A stretch of 64,000 bases of DNA from Achromobacter dolens (GTDB taxonomy: Bacteria; Pseudomonadota; Gammaproteobacteria; Burkholderiales; Burkholderiaceae_B), in NCBI RefSeq assembly GCF_902859745.1, contig NZ_CADIJW010000017.1, forward strand, positions 38,366 through 102,365. Direction: 5' to 3'. Within the stretch, counting starts at the first letter, position 1. Each line of letters opens with the position of its first letter. A model generated the notes under the pieces. The model made no database searches, was not told the origin of the DNA, and saw only the letters and a program-made list of their open reading frames with translations. Positions 34,442 through 42,069 of the stretch are shown here, one piece after another. The translations under genes were made by a program, and so were the position numbers.

Positions 34442-35068
34442 ATGTCTCGTTGGACCTTCTACACCGCGCCGGGCACCTGTGCCCTGGCCACCCACATCGC
34501 CTTGCAGGAAGCCGGCGCCGAGTTCGACGTCGTCAAGCTGGATTTCGGCGCGGGGCAGCAGCAAAGCCCGGAATTCCTGCGCGTCAATCCCAAGGGGCGG
34601 GTGCCGGCGCTGGCCACCGAGCATGGCGTGCTGACCGAAACGCCGGCCCTGCTTGCCTTCGTGGCGCAGCGCTTCCCGGCGGCGGGGCTGGCGCCGCTGG
34701 ACGACCCGTTTGCGTTCGCCCGCCTGCAGGAACTGAACAGCTACCTGGCGTCCACCGCCCATGTGGCGCACGCGCACAAGCGGCGCGGCGCGCGCTGGGC
34801 CGACGACCCGGCGGCGCACGAAGCCATGCGCGCCAAGGTGCCGGAAACCATGACGGCCGTGGCCGCGTACCTGGAATCGCAGATCGCCGGGCCCTGGGCG
34901 CTGGGCGATCGCTTCAGCGTGGCCGACGCCTATCTCTACACCATCGGCACCTGGCTGGAGGGCGACGGCGTGGACATGGCGCGCTTTCCGGCGCTGACCG
35001 CCTACCTGGCGCGGGTCGCGGCGCGGCCGGCGGTGCAGCGCGCCCTGGCACAGGCCAAGGCCGAATAA
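34442..35068 (+). CDS. Glutathione S-transferase, beta-class-like
   Basis: The 208-residue protein starts at ATG 34442 with AGAGGA upstream. YTAPGTCALATHIALQEAGAEFDVVKLDF carries the beta-class Cys (PGTCAL, about residue 11). FLRVNPKGRVPALATEHGVLTETPALL holds the cis-Pro and glutathione Glu/Thr residues. The C-terminal domain has FSVADAYLYTIG. The bacterial beta class conjugates glutathione to electrophiles. It appears monocistronic. Confidence 0.92.
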   Translation: MSRWTFYTAPGTCALATHIALQEAGAEFDVVKLDFGAGQQQSPEFLRVNPKGRVPALATEHGVLTETPALLAFVAQRFPAAGLAPLDDPFAFARLQELNSYLASTAHVAHAHKRRGARWADDPAAHEAMRAKVPETMTAVAAYLESQIAGPWALGDRFSVADAYLYTIGTWLEGDGVDMARFPALTAYLARVAARPAVQRALAQAKAE

Positions 35069-35164
35069 GGCGCGCCCGACCAAGCCGGGTTCGAGCAAGT
35101 CGGGGTCGAACAAGGGCGTCTGAATAAGAAGCGTCCCGACAAGACTCGCGGCGCGCGGGCCGGC

Positions 35165-35632
35165 TCAGCGCTGGGCCGGCGCCGCGTCCGCCGACAGGCT
35201 GCGCGGCGTGGTCGTGCCGTAGTCCTCGTCCGCATAGATGCAGGCCGGCAGCGGTGAAACCGCCCGGCCGCCCCGCTCCCACAAGGCCTCGATCCAGTCG
35301 GCCGCGGTGTCGGCGATGACGTCCTGCACGCAGAAGCCGGGATCGCGCCCGAACATCGGCACCGGCGGCGTCAGGCCGGTTTCGCCGTGCACCACGTCAA
35401 ACAGGTTGCGGTGGCCTTCGATGGCCTTGTTCAGCACGTACAGGTCGGGCCCGTCCAGGCCGATGACCACGGAGAACGTGCCCTCGCCGTCCTGGTCGGG
35501 GAAGATGCCGAACTGGATCTCGCGCGCCTTTTCCGGCAGGCGCGGAAACAGGCCGGCCAGCACGCGCAGGGCGCCGTCGGAGTGGGCATCGAGTTCACGC
35601 CGCAAGGCAATTTGGTAATCGTGTTGGTTCAT
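35165..35632 (-). CDS. Hypothetical protein, about 155 residues
   Basis: This is an acidic cytoplasmic protein (MNQHDYQIALRRELDAHSDG...). It has a central segment, EIQFGIFPDQDGEGTFSVVIGLDGPDLYVLNKAI, suggestive of an alpha/beta fold; no signal peptide or membrane helix and no known catalytic motif. It is divergent from the GbsR-like gene, and its start lies 22 bp from the 44-bp palindrome, so the same regulator may repress it. Not recognised. Confidence 0.75.
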   Translation of the reverse strand: MNQHDYQIALRRELDAHSDGALRVLAGLFPRLPEKAREIQFGIFPDQDGEGTFSVVIGLDGPDLYVLNKAIEGHRNLFDVVHGETGLTPPVPMFGRDPGFCVQDVIADTAADWIEALWERGGRAVSPLPACIYADEDYGTTTPRSLSADAAPAQR

Positions 35633-35654
35633 GCCGCGAGCTTAGCGGATCACG

Positions 35655-35698
35655 GATATTTCTGTTATTTCTGTCTTGACAGAAATAACAGAAATATC
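35655..35698. promoter_or_regulatory. 44-bp perfect palindrome: operator of the GbsR/MarR regulator
   Basis: Two perfectly complementary 21-bp arms (35655-35675, 35678-35698) flank a TT centre. Internally it holds the core ATTTCTGT-N4-ACAGAAAT plus repeated outer TTTCTG/CAGAAA half-sites. The core recurs at 36281-36304, upstream of the next operon. It covers the space between two divergent genes and overlaps the promoter of the regulator gene, so autoregulation is strongly suggested. Confidence 0.8.
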
Positions 35699-35704
35699 TA
35701 CAGT
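35676..35704 (+). promoter_or_regulatory. Sigma70-type promoter inside the palindrome
   Basis: A perfect -35 TTGACA (35676-35681), a 17-bp spacer and -10 TACAGT (35699-35704) lie within and just after the palindrome. The expected transcription start is at about 35711, which is the A of the regulator ATG. Confidence 0.65.
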
Positions 35705-35710
35705 GGCCCC

Positions 35711-36241
35711 ATGAAACTGACTCCGATCGCCGAACGCTTCATCCTCCATTGGGGCGAAATGGGTTCACGCTGGGGCGTGAACCGCACCGTGGCGCAGATC
35801 CATGCCCTGCTCTACCTGCTGGGCCGGCCTGTGCCCGCCGAGGAAATCGCCGAGACGCTGGGCGTGGCGCGCTCGAACGTCAGCAACAGCCTCAAGGAAC
35901 TGCAGGCCTGGCGCCTGGCCAAGGTGGTGCACGTCATGGACGACCGCCGCGACCATTTCGAAACCTCCACCGACATCTGGGAGCTTTTCAAGCTGATCGT
36001 CGAGGGCCGGCGCCAGCGCGAGATCGATCCCACGCTGACCATGCTGCGCGACACGCTGGCCAGCCCCGAGATGGCCGACGAGACCCCGCTCACCGCCCAG
36101 CGCGTGCGCGAGACGCTGGATTTCCTGGAGATTCTCACCACCTGGTCGGACGAAATGCTGCGCATGAAGCCCGACACTTTGATGAAGACGCTTGGCATGG
36201 GCGCCAAGATCAGCAAGACAATGCGGCGCACCAAGGGTTGA
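35711..36241 (+). CDS. GbsR/MarR-family transcriptional regulator
   Basis: The 176-residue protein has a winged HTH at about 25-85 (QIHALLYLLGRPVPAEEIAETLGVARSNVSNSLKELQAWRLAKVVHVMDDRRDHFE), followed by a helical C-terminal dimerisation part, as in GbsR-like proteins. No RBS precedes the ATG, and the predicted transcript would begin at it. It is followed by a strong terminator, then another copy of its presumed operator and a two-gene operon, which is the likely target. Confidence 0.9.
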   Translation: MKLTPIAERFILHWGEMGSRWGVNRTVAQIHALLYLLGRPVPAEEIAETLGVARSNVSNSLKELQAWRLAKVVHVMDDRRDHFETSTDIWELFKLIVEGRRQREIDPTLTMLRDTLASPEMADETPLTAQRVRETLDFLEILTTWSDEMLRMKPDTLMKTLGMGAKISKTMRRTKG

Positions 36242-36247
36242 CGACGT

Positions 36248-36274
36248 GGCGGGACCTCGATCCCGCCTTTTTTT
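36248..36274 (+). terminator. Rho-independent terminator of the GbsR-like gene
   Basis: GGCGGGA-CCTCGA-TCCCGCC (7-bp stem) followed by seven T, 6 bp after the stop codon. Confidence 0.92.
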
Positions 36275-36280
36275 GTCCAC

Positions 36281-36304
36281 ATATTTCTGTCTATACAGAA
36301 ATAT
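36281..36304. promoter_or_regulatory. Second GbsR-like operator, upstream of the SDR-DoxX operon
   Basis: ATATTTCTGT-CTAT-ACAGAAATAT has perfect 10-bp arms and shares the core ATTTCTGT-N4-ACAGAAAT with the 44-bp palindrome at 35655. A possible -10 (TATACA) lies in it. It is 47 bp before the operon's first ATG. Confidence 0.75.
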
Positions 36305-36350
36305 CAGAAATTAAAGAATCGATGATGCAGACTCACGGAGGGCGGAATCC

Positions 36351-37607
36351 ATGAACATCCTGGTATGCGGCGCGAACGGTTTCATCGGCCGGGCGTTGTG
36401 CGAGGCCCTGGCGCGCGATGGCCACCGGGTGCTCAGGGGCGTGCGCCAGCCCCGGCGGCAGGACGAGATCGCCGTGGACTACCTCTCCGACACGACACCC
36501 GAAGACTGGGTGGACCGGTTGCGCGGCATCCACGTCGTCATCAACGCGGTTGGCATCCTGGTCGAAGGCGGCGGCCGCGATTTCGACCGCATCCATCGCC
36601 GCGCGCCGATCGCGCTGTTCGACGCCGCGGTCCTGGCCGGCGTCAGGCAGGTGCTGCAACTGTCGGCGCTGGGCGCACAGCGCGGCGATACCCCCTACTT
36701 CCAGAGCAAGCGCGCGGCCGACGACCATTTGCGCACCCTGCCGGTCGCGCATCACATCCTGCGGCCGGCGTTGGTCTATGGCGAGCATGGCGCGTCGGCG
36801 CGTTTTTTCCGCGCCGTGGCGTCGCTGCCCTTGCACCTCCTGCCCGCCGGCGGGCGACAGGCGTTGCGGCCGATCCACGTCGACGAACTGGCCGAAATCG
36901 TTGTCCGGCTGGTGCACGGCGCGGCGGACGCCCCGGCGGTGCTGGACCTGGCGGGCGGCACCGAAGTCAGCTTCAAGCGCATGCTGGCAATCTACCGTCA
37001 ATCGCTGGGGTTCCCCGCCGCGTGGACCCTCGCCGTGCCCGGCGCGCTGATCAGCGCCAGCGCCCTGCTGCTCGATCGCGTGCCCGGTTCGCTGCTGACG
37101 CGCGACACCTGGCGCATGCTGCGCGCGGGCAACAGCGCCGACCCGTCCGCCACGGCGCGGGCGCTGGGACGGATGCCGGCGGGGCTGGAGACCTTCATCC
37201 CCGCCGCCGAGGCGCCCGCGTTGCGTCAGCAGGCCCTGGCGGCCTGGCGGCCCGCGCTGCTGCGCAGCGCGCTGGCGCTGATCTGGCTCTGGACCGCCGT
37301 GTGCAGCGCCTTCGTCTATCCGGTGGAGGGAAGCCTGGCGCTGCTGGCGCCGGTCGGCCTGCACGGATCGGCGGCCCTGGCGGCCCTCTACCTGGCCGCG
37401 GCGCTGGACGGCGCGCTGGGCATCGCCACCCTGTGGCGGCCCGGACGGCGGCTATGGGCCGCGCAACTCGCGCTGGTGCTCGGGTACTCCGCGGTGATCG
37501 CCATCGCGCTGCCGGAATTCCTGTGGCATCCCTTCGGTCCGCTGCTGAAAAACGCCGCCGTCATCGCGCTCCTGTTCATTCTGCTCAGCGAGGAAACCCA
37601 ATCATGA
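36351..37607 (+). CDS. SDR/NAD(P)H-binding epimerase-like protein fused to a DoxX-like membrane domain
   Basis: The 418-residue protein starts with an atypical SDR Rossmann motif (ILVCGANGFIGRALCEAL, G8-x2-G-x2-G) and a single-domain NAD-binding fold to about residue 280 (NAVGILVEGGG, QLSALGAQ, YFQSKRAAD). Four hydrophobic helices follow at about 300-415, resembling DoxX. Such fusions occur next to DUF2269 genes, as here; the reaction is unknown. A GbsR operator precedes it, and it overlaps the next start by ATGA. Confidence 0.85.
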   Translation: MNILVCGANGFIGRALCEALARDGHRVLRGVRQPRRQDEIAVDYLSDTTPEDWVDRLRGIHVVINAVGILVEGGGRDFDRIHRRAPIALFDAAVLAGVRQVLQLSALGAQRGDTPYFQSKRAADDHLRTLPVAHHILRPALVYGEHGASARFFRAVASLPLHLLPAGGRQALRPIHVDELAEIVVRLVHGAADAPAVLDLAGGTEVSFKRMLAIYRQSLGFPAAWTLAVPGALISASALLLDRVPGSLLTRDTWRMLRAGNSADPSATARALGRMPAGLETFIPAAEAPALRQQALAAWRPALLRSALALIWLWTAVCSAFVYPVEGSLALLAPVGLHGSAALAALYLAAALDGALGIATLWRPGRRLWAAQLALVLGYSAVIAIALPEFLWHPFGPLLKNAAVIALLFILLSEETQS

Positions 37608-38077
37608 ACGCCTATCTCACAATCAAGACCCTGCACATCCTGTCGTCCGTCCTGCTGGTGGGAACCGGTTTCGGCACGGCGTTCTACCTGTTCTTCGCCA
37701 ACCGCACCGGCTCGGTGCCGGCCATCGCGGCGGTCTCGAAGCTGGTGGTGCGGGCCGACCTGTGGTTCACCACGCCGGCCGTGGTGGTCCAGCCGCTGTC
37801 CGGATTGTGGCTGGCGCATGCCGCCGGCTGGAACTGGACCACGCCGTGGATCGCCGTGTCGATCGGGCTATACCTGTTGGCCGGCGCCTGCTGGCTGCCG
37901 GTGGTGTGGCTGCAGTACGAAATGGCGAAGATGGCGGACGGCGCCCACGCGGCCGGCGCCGTGGCGCTGCCGGCGCGCTACTGGCGCTTCGCGCGCTATT
38001 GGGAATGGCTGGGTTACCCGGCGTTCCTGGCGATGGTGGCGGTGTATTTCCTGATGGTGCTCAAGCCAGCGCTATAG
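37604..38077 (+). CDS. DUF2269-family membrane protein
   Basis: The 157-residue integral membrane protein has four or five helices (TIKTLHILSSVLLVGTGFGTAFYLFF, TTPAVVVQPLSGLWLAHAAGW, WIAVSIGLYLLAGACWLPVVWLQ, WLGYPAFLAMVAVYFLMVL). The conserved KTLHILS start is typical of DUF2269. It is translationally coupled to the SDR-DoxX fusion and presumably works with it in the membrane. Function not known. Confidence 0.87.
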   Translation: MNAYLTIKTLHILSSVLLVGTGFGTAFYLFFANRTGSVPAIAAVSKLVVRADLWFTTPAVVVQPLSGLWLAHAAGWNWTTPWIAVSIGLYLLAGACWLPVVWLQYEMAKMADGAHAAGAVALPARYWRFARYWEWLGYPAFLAMVAVYFLMVLKPAL

Positions 38078-38166
38078 GCGCCGGGCAATCCGGCCCCAGC
38101 GGCTGGCCCTGCCCCACCCCTGTGGCGAGACCCGCGCCGGGCCGGCGCGGATCACGCGCGCCGGGT

Positions 38167-39147
38167 TCAGTCGATGGCGGCGCCGGCCGTCTTCACGACC
38201 TTGCCGAGCCGCGTGTACTCCTGGGCGCCGAATTCAGCCAGCGACTGACGCGTGGTCGGCGACGGGATCGCGCCGCGCGATTCCAGCGCCTGCTTGACCT
38301 CGGGACGCGCCAGGGCGCGCCCCACGGCGGCGTTGAGCTTGTCGAGGATCGCGGTTGGCGTGCCCTTGGGCGCATAGAGCCCGTCCCAGGCGAAAAACTC
38401 GTAGCCTTTGACGCCGGCCTCGCTCATGGTCGGGATATCCGGATTCGAGCGCACCCGTTCCGGCGTGGTCACGCCCAGCGCGCGCAGCTTGCCCGCCGCG
38501 ATCTGGCCCGACACGTTCGGCATGACGTCGATCAGTAGCGAAACGCGGCCGCCCAGCAGGTCCGTCATGGCTGCGCTGCCGCCCTTGTACGGGATGTGCA
38601 TGATCCTGACCCCCGCCATCTGGTTCAGCAGCTCACAGGCCAGGTGCGATGAGGTGCCGTTGCCGGCCGAGCCACAGGTCAGTTCGCCTGGATGCGACTT
38701 GGCGTAGGCCAGCAGTTGCGCCAGCGACTTGAAGCGCTCGTCGCTGGCATTGACCACCAGCGCTGCCGCGATCACGGTAAAGCGCGAGACCGGCTCGAAG
38801 TCACCCGGCGCATAGCCCGGCGACTTGTACAGCCAGTGATTGGTTGCCTGGGTGCCGTTGGTGCCGTACGACAGCGTGTAGCCGTCGGGATTGGCGCGCG
38901 CCACGATGGCGGTGCCGATGTTGCCGCCAGCGCCAGGCCGGTTCTCAATGATGATGGACTGCCCGAGTTCGCGCGACAGTGGCTCGGCCACCAGCCGGGC
39001 CAGGGTATCGCCGCCGCCGCCGGCGGCGAACGGCACCACCAGCGTGATGGCGTGGCTGGGCCAGGCGGCCGATTGCGCCGAGGCGGGATTCGCGGCCAGC
39101 GACAGGCAGGCGGCCGCGAGGCAGAGCGAGGTCTTGATGAGGGTCAT
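38167..39147 (-). CDS. Bug/TctC-family periplasmic solute receptor of the aromatic operon
   Basis: The 326-residue protein starts at ATG 39147 (AAGGAGACAAACC upstream). It has a signal peptide (TSLCLAAACLSLAANPASAQS) and Bug motifs (AITLVVPFAAGGGGDTLARL, ENRPGAGGNIGTAI, YAPKGTPTAILDKLN). It is last in the leftward aromatic catabolic operon, 99 bp after the HpaH-like hydratase. It probably captures an aromatic acid or related carboxylate for uptake, although no matching TctAB genes are present. Confidence 0.9.
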   Translation of the reverse strand: MTLIKTSLCLAAACLSLAANPASAQSAAWPSHAITLVVPFAAGGGGDTLARLVAEPLSRELGQSIIIENRPGAGGNIGTAIVARANPDGYTLSYGTNGTQATNHWLYKSPGYAPGDFEPVSRFTVIAAALVVNASDERFKSLAQLLAYAKSHPGELTCGSAGNGTSSHLACELLNQMAGVRIMHIPYKGGSAAMTDLLGGRVSLLIDVMPNVSGQIAAGKLRALGVTTPERVRSNPDIPTMSEAGVKGYEFFAWDGLYAPKGTPTAILDKLNAAVGRALARPEVKQALESRGAIPSPTTRQSLAEFGAQEYTRLGKVVKTAGAAID

Positions 39148-39246
39148 GGTTTGTCTCCTTGGGGGTCGGGACCGCGCGCCCATTGGTTTTGGTGTGGCGG
39201 GCGCGCGGGGCAAATCTCGGATCGGTCGGTGACAGGCCTCCGGTGG

Positions 39247-40047
39247 TCAGGCGAAGCGGCAACTGACCGCGCCGAGCCGGCCGTAGTCCACGTGAAAGGT
39301 GTCGCCCCGCTGGGCAAACACGGGCCGCGTGAATGAGCCGCTCAAAATGATCTGGCCGGCTTCGAGCGCCACGTCATGGGTGGCCAGCTTGTTGGCCAGC
39401 CACACCACGCCGTTGGCGGGATGGTTGAGCACGCCCGCCGCCAGGCCGGTTTCCTCGATCACGGCGTTGCGCGACATCATGGCGCCGACCCAGCGCAGGT
39501 CCACCTCGCCGACCCGCACCGGCCGGCCGCCCATCACCACGCCGGCGTTGGCGGCGTTGTCGGCGATGGTGTCGAAGACCTTGCGCGGCCGCTTGCTGTC
39601 GGGGTCGATCTGGTGCGAACGCGCGTCGATGATTTCAAGCGCGGGAATCACGTAGCGCACCGCGTCCAGCACGTCGAACAGCGTCACGCCCGGCCCCTTG
39701 AGCCGCCGCTCCAGGATGAAGGCCAGCTCGACCTCGACCCGGGGCACGATGAAGCGGTCGTGGGGGATCTCGGCGCCGTCGTCGAACAGCATGTCGTCCA
39801 GCAAGGCGCCGTAGTCGGGCTCGTCGATCTGCGAGGACAGTTGCATGGCGCGCGAGGTCAGACCGATCTTGTGGCCGACCAGCCGGCGGCCGCCGGCGAT
39901 CTTGGCCGCCACCCATTCGCGCTGGATGGCGTAGGCGTCGGCGATGGTGATGTCGGGATGTTCGAGCGAGAGCTGGCGCACCTGGGTACGGCTGCGTTCG
40001 GCCTGGTCCAGTCGCTGGGCCAGCGCCTTGATGGTCGCGGCGTCCAT
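39247..40047 (-). CDS. 2-Oxo-hepta-4-ene-1,7-dioate / 2-keto-4-pentenoate hydratase-like enzyme (HpaH type)
   Basis: From ATG 40047 (AAGGA 6 bp upstream) the protein has 266 residues, the normal HpaH length; an ATG at 40068 is an alternative. Motifs include [12 protein letters not shown], the acidic metal-site cluster VEVELAFIL with PALEIIDAR, and [23 protein letters not shown]. Members hydrate enol-dienoates in meta-cleavage pathways. Its presence beside a gentisate-type ring-cleavage enzyme is unusual and hints that the ring-fission product needs hydration. It lies 49 bp after the SnoaL-like gene. Confidence 0.88.
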   Translation of the reverse strand: MDAATIKALAQRLDQAERSRTQVRQLSLEHPDITIADAYAIQREWVAAKIAGGRRLVGHKIGLTSRAMQLSSQIDEPDYGALLDDMLFDDGAEIPHDRFIVPRVEVELAFILERRLKGPGVTLFDVLDAVRYVIPALEIIDARSHQIDPDSKRPRKVFDTIADNAANAGVVMGGRPVRVGEVDLRWVGAMMSRNAVIEETGLAAGVLNHPANGVVWLANKLATHDVALEAGQIILSGSFTRPVFAQRGDTFHVDYGRLGAVSCRFA

Positions 40048-40096
40048 GGAGGTTCCTTGGGGTGTCATGGGATTTTCCGGCAGGGTTTGGGGAATG

Positions 40097-40504
40097 TCAT
40101 TCGGGCGGCAGGTGGCGCCGGCTGCGCTTTTCCGCCAGCAGCCAGTCCTGGCCGCTGGCAACCAGCCGGTCCTGGCAGTCGCGGATGGCAACCAGGCGCG
40201 GCGCCCCGCCCTGCACTTGCGGATCGCTGTCGTAGGCGGTGAGGAAATAGCCGACCCTGGCCTGCGACCCGCTGTGTTCGAGCAGGCGCAGGTTGGTGAT
40301 GACGTGGCAGGTGGTGCGCTGCGGCGCGCGCGCCTCCAGGGCCGCCAGCACCTCGCGCGGCCCGGTCAGCAGTTGGCCCTGGCGCAGCCAGGTGCCATCT
40401 GGCGCCATCAGCGCGGCGGCGGCCTCGTGGCGTCGGGTGTCCAGCGCGTGGAAAAAGGTCAGGACGACCGCCTCGCAGGCGGCCTTGGCGTATTCGGTCT
40501 GCAT
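40097..40504 (-). CDS. SnoaL/NTF2-like small protein
   Basis: From ATG 40504 (GGAG 6 bp upstream) the product has 135 residues; an ATG at 40516 adds four. The composition and order ([62 protein letters not shown]) fit the cone-like SnoaL/NTF2 fold. Such folds also form the beta subunits of Rieske dioxygenases, so this may be an accessory subunit or a small isomerase. It lies between the reductase and the hydratase. Specific role unknown. Confidence 0.75.
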   Translation of the reverse strand: MQTEYAKAACEAVVLTFFHALDTRRHEAAAALMAPDGTWLRQGQLLTGPREVLAALEARAPQRTTCHVITNLRLLEHSGSQARVGYFLTAYDSDPQVQGGAPRLVAIRDCQDRLVASGQDWLLAEKRSRRHLPPE

Positions 40505-40583
40505 TCGGTTCTCCATCAGGGTGTCAGTCGATCCGGGCGCTGGACAACGGCGCGTCGGCGCGCGCCAGTTGCGCGGGGTCCAC

Positions 40584-41750
40584 CTAGGTGCCTTGCGCGA
40601 TCCACTGGCGCAACTGGCGCAGTTCGCGCGCCGCGTTCACCGCCACGGCGCCGATGACGCGGCCGCCATCGTCCAGCGCCACCGACAGCAGCGCCCGCGC
40701 GTCCGCCTGGGGCCGCAGCACTTCGCGGGCGGCGCGCGCCGGAAAGCCGGCGATCTGCACCATGGCGTCGTACTGTTCCGACCAGACCGCGCCGCTGGGC
40801 TGGTAAGGCTGGCCGGCATCCAGCGCCGACAGCGCCGCCGCCGCGCCCTGGTCCTGGGCGTTCTGCCAGGATTCGAGGCGGAAGGGGCCGCCGCCGGCGG
40901 GCGCGGCCACCGCCACGTCGCCGGCGGCCAGCACATCGGGCGCCGACGTGCGGCAGTATTCATCGACCAGCACGCCGCGCTCGCATGCGATGCCGGCCTC
41001 GCGCGCCAGGGCGTCGTTGGCCTGCATGCCCACGCCCAGCACCACGGCGTCCGCTTCCAGTCGGCTGCCGTCCGCCAGCTCGACGACGCCGCCGCCTTCG
41101 GGTCGCGCATGCACCGCGCGCAGGCTGGCGTTCAAGCGCAGCGCCACCCCCTGCCCGGCATGCAGCGCCGCCAGGTGGGCCGAGACGCCGGGCGGCACGC
41201 TGCGGGCGCACAGGCGCGGCGCCTGCTCCAGCACCGTGGTGGCGCAGCCCGCCTGGCGAGCGGTGGCGGCCACTTCCAGGCCGATCCAGCCGCCGCCGGC
41301 AATGACAATGCGGCGGCCGGGGCCCAGGCGGGCCCGCAGGCGCAGGGCATCGTCGCGGGTGCGCAGCACATGCACGGCCGCGGCGTCGGCGCCGGGCAAG
41401 GCCGGCACGATGGGACGGCCACCGGTGCACAGGATCAGTTTGTCGTAGCTGAGCGTGGCGCCGTCGGACGTCTCGACCTGATGGCGCTCGGGCCACAACC
41501 GCGTTGCCGCGACGCCGGGCCGGAAGGTGATATCCAGTTCGGCCAGCCGTTCCAGGGAAAACAGCTCGGTGCTTTCAGGCGCCGCCTGGCCGCCCAGCAC
41601 CGCCTTGCTCAAGGGGGGCCGCTCGTAGGGCGCGTGCGGTTCATCGCCCAGCAGCACGATGCGGCCGGCGTAGCCGCGGCCGCGCAGCGTGGCCGCCGCC
41701 CAGCCGCCCGCCTGCCCCGCGCCGACGATGACGATGGCGCCCGCTTTCAC
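40584..41750 (-). CDS. Rieske-dioxygenase ferredoxin reductase (BphA4 type), probably cut by a premature amber stop
   Basis: GTG 41750 (GGAGG upstream) overlaps the ferredoxin stop by GTGA. The 388-residue flavoprotein has FAD motif VIVGAGQAGGWAAATL, NAD motif IVIAGGGWIGLEVAATA and YERPPLSKAVL, and ends QWIAQGT before TAG. After the TAG the same frame continues VDPAQLARADAPLSSARID to a TGA at 40524, a sequence typical of the family C-terminus, so about 20 residues appear to be lost. It should pass electrons from NADH to the Rieske ferredoxin. Whether the shortened protein works is unknown. Confidence 0.88.
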   Translation of the reverse strand: MKAGAIVIVGAGQAGGWAAATLRGRGYAGRIVLLGDEPHAPYERPPLSKAVLGGQAAPESTELFSLERLAELDITFRPGVAATRLWPERHQVETSDGATLSYDKLILCTGGRPIVPALPGADAAAVHVLRTRDDALRLRARLGPGRRIVIAGGGWIGLEVAATARQAGCATTVLEQAPRLCARSVPPGVSAHLAALHAGQGVALRLNASLRAVHARPEGGGVVELADGSRLEADAVVLGVGMQANDALAREAGIACERGVLVDEYCRTSAPDVLAAGDVAVAAPAGGGPFRLESWQNAQDQGAAAALSALDAGQPYQPSGAVWSEQYDAMVQIAGFPARAAREVLRPQADARALLSVALDDGGRVIGAVAVNAARELRQLRQWIAQGT

Positions 41751-42067
41751 GGGGCCTCCGCGCTCAAATAGATGGTGCCGGCCTCGACCCGCACCGCGTA
41801 GCGGCGCAGGTCGGTGGTGACGGGCGGGCATTGGGGCTTGCCGCTACGGATGTCGAACACGCCCTGGTGCAAGGGGCATTCGATGGTGCCGTCTTCCATA
41901 TAGCCGTCGGCCAGGCTGGCGTTGCCGTGCGGACAGCGGTCCTGGGTGGCGCAGATATCGCCCTGCAGGTCGTACAGGCACACGGCCTCGCCATCCAGCG
42001 CGACGCGCAGCGTGCCAGTGTCGGGAGAGATGTCGCCCACCTGGGCGACCGGGGTCCAGGTCGTCAT
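41747..42067 (-). CDS. Rieske-type [2Fe-2S] ferredoxin of the dioxygenase system
   Basis: The 106-residue protein starts at ATG 42067, overlapping the alpha subunit stop region; a GTG at 42073 is possible. The Rieske motif is C-P-H ... CPLH (RCPHGNAS, about 45-50, and IECPLHQGVFD, about 65). It resembles BphA3-type ferredoxins and carries electrons from the reductase to the oxygenase. It is tightly coupled to both neighbours. Confidence 0.93.
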   Translation of the reverse strand: MTTWTPVAQVGDISPDTGTLRVALDGEAVCLYDLQGDICATQDRCPHGNASLADGYMEDGTIECPLHQGVFDIRSGKPQCPPVTTDLRRYAVRVEAGTIYLSAEAP

Positions 42068-42069
42068 GG

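Noticed and set aside
34442-35068. GST as the maleylpyruvate isomerase of the aromatic operon
   Set aside because: It is a beta-class-like GST with the Cys motif PGTCAL, lies 3 kb away on the opposite strand with other genes between, and lacks zeta-class features.
40584-40586. Treating the reductase as a full pseudogene
   Set aside because: Only about 20 C-terminal codons are affected, FAD and NAD sites are intact, and neighbouring genes are sound, so it is reported as truncated rather than dead.
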